The notes under the pieces are model-generated. The model ran no database searches, was not told the DNA's origin, and worked only from the letters and a program-made list of their open reading frames with translations. DNA of 8,034 nucleotides from Propionibacteriaceae bacterium. GTDB lineage: Bacteria; Actinomycetota; Actinomycetes; Propionibacteriales; Propionibacteriaceae. The stretch is from NCBI GenBank assembly GCA_031255975.1, contig JAIRRM010000142.1:1-8034 (forward strand). The letters run 5' to 3'. Shown in pieces: positions 6,732 through 8,034 of this stretch. The position numbers and the translations under genes were made by a program. The first letter of the stretch is position 1, and every line of letters starts with the position of its first letter.

Positions 6732-8002
6732 TGAGTGTTATCGGCATGGAGCGCCCTGGCGCATCTAGTGGGGCCAAACAGCGTGCCCTGCTCAGCGAAT
6801 GGTGGAGTCATCCCCTGGCCAGCTATTACTTGGTGCTTGCCAGTGTGGTGATGTTGTCCGCCTTTGGATTGATCGCGGTGGCGTCCGCGTCGTCGGTGTG
6901 GTCGCATTTCGACGACGGCAACTCCTGGTCTTACACCGTACGGCATCTGGCGTTCATGGGTGGTGGCACGGTGCTTGTCTTGGTGATGTCGCGCACCAAC
7001 GAGGTATTTCTTCGCCGTATCGCCTGGGTGGGGTTCTTCCTGGCGGCGCTGCTATTGATGCTGGTGTTCGTGCCTGGCATCGGTCGTGAGTACTACGGCA
7101 ACCAATCCTGGGTCGATATAGGATTCACACAGTTCCAGCCGTCGGAGCCGACGAAGATCGCGTTGGTGCTGTGGAGCGCGACCATGTTCGCACAATGGCA
7201 GCGGCGGCTCGACGATCTACGTTGGCTATGGGTGTTTCTGCCCGGCAGTGGCCTGCTGGTGGCGCTGGTGGCGGCGGAGAGAGACCTCGGAACCAGTTGC
7301 GTGCTGGTGGCCATCATGCTGGCGATGTTGTGGTTTGTCGGAGCGCCGCTGCTGAAAGTGATTCTGCCGATCTGCTCCGCAGCGTTGGCTGGATTCGTGG
7401 CATTGGTGGCTATCGCGCCGGAGCGTATGAGTCGTTTTGCCGTGTTTTTCGCCGATCTGCCTGTCGTGGGGAGGCTATTCGACGGGGTTGCGGCCTCTAC
7501 CTCCGATCAGCCGCTCAACTCGGTGTACGGGTTGGCTTCCGGTGGCTGGTGGGGGCTTGGCATCGGGGCGTCGCGGCAGAAGTGGGGTGGCCTGTACAAC
7601 GGTGCCCAGACCGACTACATCTTCTCGGTACTCGGGGAGGAACACGGTTTGTTTGGTTCGCTGCTGGTCATCGGCGTGTTTGGGGTGCTGATAATGGCTG
7701 GGATACGTATCTCCACCCGTTCCGCCACCATGTTCTACAAGATGACCGCTATCGGTGTGACCGCGTGGTTTGGGGTGCAGGCCGTCGTGAACATCTTCGT
7801 TGCGCTGAACCTGATGCCGGTGGTTGGTTTACCGCTGCCGTTCCTGTCGTACGGCGGTTCGGCGCTGCTCGCCGAGGCGATGGCCGTCGGGGTGTTGCTG
7901 GCTTGTGCTCGGCACGAACCACAGGCCATCACGGCGTTGCGCGCCAAACGAGTCGCCGCCCCCGTGGTCACCGGGGTGGTTGCCGCGCCTCGGGCACGCT
8001 AA
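6731..8002 (+). CDS. ftsW: FtsW, SEDS-family septal peptidoglycan polymerase
   Basis: FtsW is a membrane glycosyltransferase that polymerises lipid II at the septum together with FtsI. The 423 residues include a cytoplasmic N-terminus of about 30 residues, about ten membrane segments from residue 31 on, and a short charged C-terminus from about 394. Family blocks are YYGNQSWVDIGFTQFQPSEPTK (121-142) with Glu139; ERDLGTS (183-189); YGLASGGWWGLGIGASRQKW (266-285); AQTDYIFSVLGEEHGLFG (292-309), where Asp295 is at the position of the proposed catalytic Asp of SEDS enzymes; and LMPVVGLPLPFLSYGGSALL (361-380). RodA belongs to the same family, but position between murD and murG next to ftsI makes this FtsW. 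The second block has Arg where SEDS proteins usually have Pro (PDLGT). The start follows a good ribosome binding site and overlaps the murD stop by one nt; the stop is TAA. Confidence 0.96.
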   Translation: MSVIGMERPGASSGAKQRALLSEWWSHPLASYYLVLASVVMLSAFGLIAVASASSVWSHFDDGNSWSYTVRHLAFMGGGTVLVLVMSRTNEVFLRRIAWVGFFLAALLLMLVFVPGIGREYYGNQSWVDIGFTQFQPSEPTKIALVLWSATMFAQWQRRLDDLRWLWVFLPGSGLLVALVAAERDLGTSCVLVAIMLAMLWFVGAPLLKVILPICSAALAGFVALVAIAPERMSRFAVFFADLPVVGRLFDGVAASTSDQPLNSVYGLASGGWWGLGIGASRQKWGGLYNGAQTDYIFSVLGEEHGLFGSLLVIGVFGVLIMAGIRISTRSATMFYKMTAIGVTAWFGVQAVVNIFVALNLMPVVGLPLPFLSYGGSALLAEAMAVGVLLACARHEPQAITALRAKRVAAPVVTGVVAAPRAR

Positions 8003-8006
8003 GGGG
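8001..8006 (+). promoter_or_regulatory. Ribosome binding site of murG
   Basis: AAGGGG overlaps the ftsW stop codon and lies 5 nt before ATG 8012. This favours ATG 8012 over the in-frame GTG at 8006, which overlaps the site itself. Confidence 0.6.
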
Positions 8007-8011
8007 TGACG

Positions 8012-8034
8012 ATGACCAGCATCGTGCTTGCGGG
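8012..8034 (+). CDS. murG: MurG start (lipid II-forming GlcNAc transferase), 5' end only
   Basis: Only seven full codons are visible before the window ends: MTSIVLA, with the next codon beginning GG. This fits the MurG N-terminus, where a short beta strand leads into a glycine-rich GGGTAGH loop. MurG transfers GlcNAc from UDP-GlcNAc to lipid I on the inner face of the membrane. The gene normally follows ftsW in this cluster. The call rests mainly on position plus these few residues. The gap after ftsW is 9 nt, so cotranscription is expected. Confidence 0.75.

Noticed and set aside
7964..7982. Near-palindrome CCCCCGTGGTCACCGGGG near the end of ftsW, considered as a terminator
   Set aside because: It is inside ftsW coding sequence, has a central mismatch pair and almost no loop, and is not followed by a T run; murG begins directly after.
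1..8034. The idea that the window holds a new defence, mobile or metabolic system
   Set aside because: Every part of the sequence is accounted for by the conserved dcw genes and their short junctions. There are no integrase, transposase, repeat-array or toxin-like genes and no block of foreign composition.

Overview
The window is a stretch of a division and cell wall (dcw) cluster from a G+C-rich actinobacterium. Every gene lies on the + strand. The actinobacterial assignment rests on four things: the gene order; the FtsL-like protein with a long extracytoplasmic tail; the MraY sequence with its [12 protein letters not shown] and MAPIHHHFE segments; and the short, overlapping gene junctions. 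The sequence alone does not fix the genus. The missing murE hints at a lineage such as Actinomycetaceae or Bifidobacteriaceae, but that is inference.

Layout: the 3' end of rsmH (16S rRNA methyltransferase, 2-205); a TTG-started ftsL-like gene (207-830); ftsI/pbpB, the division transpeptidase (827-2698); a 63-nt gap; murF (2762-4186); mraY (4183-5253); murD (about 5250-6731); ftsW (6731-8002); and the first 23 nt of murG (8012 to the window end). Coding density is nearly complete. Most junctions are 4-nt or 1-nt overlaps (GTGA, ATGA, TGATG), as expected for one translationally coupled operon. The only gap above 10 nt lies between ftsI and murF.

The genes act in one pathway. MurD adds D-Glu and MurF adds D-Ala-D-Ala to the UDP-MurNAc peptide in the cytoplasm. 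MraY moves the product onto undecaprenyl phosphate, and MurG adds GlcNAc to make lipid II. FtsW polymerises lipid II and FtsI cross-links it at the septum, with FtsL as part of the complex that activates them. The step between MurD and MurF (MurE, addition of the third amino acid) is not encoded here, although its usual place is exactly the ftsI-murF gap.

I found no undescribed system, mobile element, RNA gene or CRISPR array; this is a core housekeeping region. The points worth a second look are the missing murE, an unusual segment in MurD, a repeat-built Asp-Thr tail on the FtsL-like protein, and cysteine pairs in the extracytoplasmic parts of FtsI and MraY.
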